Positions 37,974 to 38,035 of a stretch of DNA of 38,035 nucleotides are shown here, piece by piece. Position 1 is the stretch's first letter; the number at the start of each line of letters is the position of its first letter. The position numbers were made by a program, and so were the translations under genes. The stretch is taken from NCBI RefSeq assembly GCF_011045015.1, contig NZ_JAAKZY010000094.1:1-38035 (forward strand), in the 5' to 3' direction. Origin of the DNA: Streptomyces scabichelini (GTDB taxonomy: Bacteria; Actinomycetota; Actinomycetes; Streptomycetales; Streptomycetaceae). Below the pieces are notes generated by a model. It saw only the letters and a list, made by a program, of their open reading frames with translations, had not been told where the DNA came from and made no database searches.

Positions 37974-38035
37974 ATGACCAGGGTCCCGACCTCCGCCGCC
38001 GACTCCGACTCCACTTCCCCCTCCGTCTCCCCCTC
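37974..38035 (+). CDS. possible gene start, cut by the window end
   Basis: ATG at 37974 opens a frame (MTRVPTSAADSDSTSPSVSP) that runs off the end. TACGGT at 37962-37967 is a fitting -10 box 7 bases before the ATG, suggesting a leaderless message. Only about 20 Ser/Asp-rich codons are visible, so nothing can be said of function. Confidence 0.38.
   Translation, partial: MTRVPTSAADSDSTSPSVSP

Noticed and set aside
1..38035. Mobile elements, integrase or att sites, tRNA/rRNA genes
   Set aside because: No transposase, integrase or resolvase frame, no cloverleaf or rRNA-like sequence, and no target-site duplication flanking the polyketide or cellulase regions was seen.

Overview
The window is very GC-rich, with strong third-position GC bias in its genes. 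GTG/TTG starts are common, start/stop codons often overlap, Tat/Sec-exported carbohydrases are numerous, and TTA leucine codons are confined to a few genes. This is what a Streptomyces (or very close actinomycete) chromosome looks like. I found no tRNA, rRNA, CRISPR array, transposase, phage or plasmid gene.

Layout. (1) 327-3462: a secreted GH33-type sialidase with a C-terminal LamG-like module, closely followed by a DUF4185-like secreted/anchored protein. (2) 3401-5472: a bile-acid:Na+ symporter-like carrier divergent from a LysR regulator, with a near-palindrome between them. (3) 5469-5853: a deletion scar holding the tail of a probable AsnC/Lrp regulator and a gutted MFS transporter. (4) 6149-12526: long-chain acyl-CoA synthetase, a Tat-exported PL20-like polysaccharide lyase, an aldo/keto reductase, two small unrecognised proteins, a DMT-family exporter, and a GH75 chitosanase behind a palindrome like the chitosanase operators of Streptomyces. 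(5) 12529-21382: an SDR divergent from a compact type II polyketide operon: cupin, O-methyltransferase, KS-alpha, KS-beta (CLF), AcpS-type PPTase, ACP, aromatase/cyclase, PfkB-like kinase, metal-dependent cyclase. It is faced by a convergent LuxR-type response regulator whose phospho-acceptor Asp is Gly. (6) 21646-32012: a methyltransferase, then a cellulase island: GH5-GH6 leftward, GH48 and GH74 rightward, around a promoter region holding a perfect CebR-type 14-mer and a degenerate second one. (7) 32101-38035: RibD-like reductase, PL11 rhamnogalacturonan lyase, WYL regulator with a perfect inverted repeat in front, two small conserved proteins, a methyltransferase, pterin carbinolamine dehydratase, and a possible gene start at the edge.

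How the parts fit. The secreted enzymes would attack sialoglycans, glucuronan-like polymers, chitosan, cellulose (endo-, non-reducing-end and reducing-end enzymes), xyloglucan and pectin. The polyketide operon carries its own carrier protein, its own ACP-activating enzyme and its own ring-forming enzymes, but no ketoreductase or oxygenase inside the operon, so I infer a small, non-reduced, methylated aromatic product. Six genes carry TTA codons: sialidase, KS-beta, the response regulator, GH5 (twice), GH6 and GH48. In the three cellulases the TTA falls in the signal peptide. Both the polyketide system and the cellulose system are therefore likely to depend on bldA tRNA, which links them to development. 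The most novel part is the polyketide operon: its CLF has Arg where Cys or Gln is expected, its kinase has a damaged PfkB signature, and its regulator cannot be phosphorylated in the usual way.
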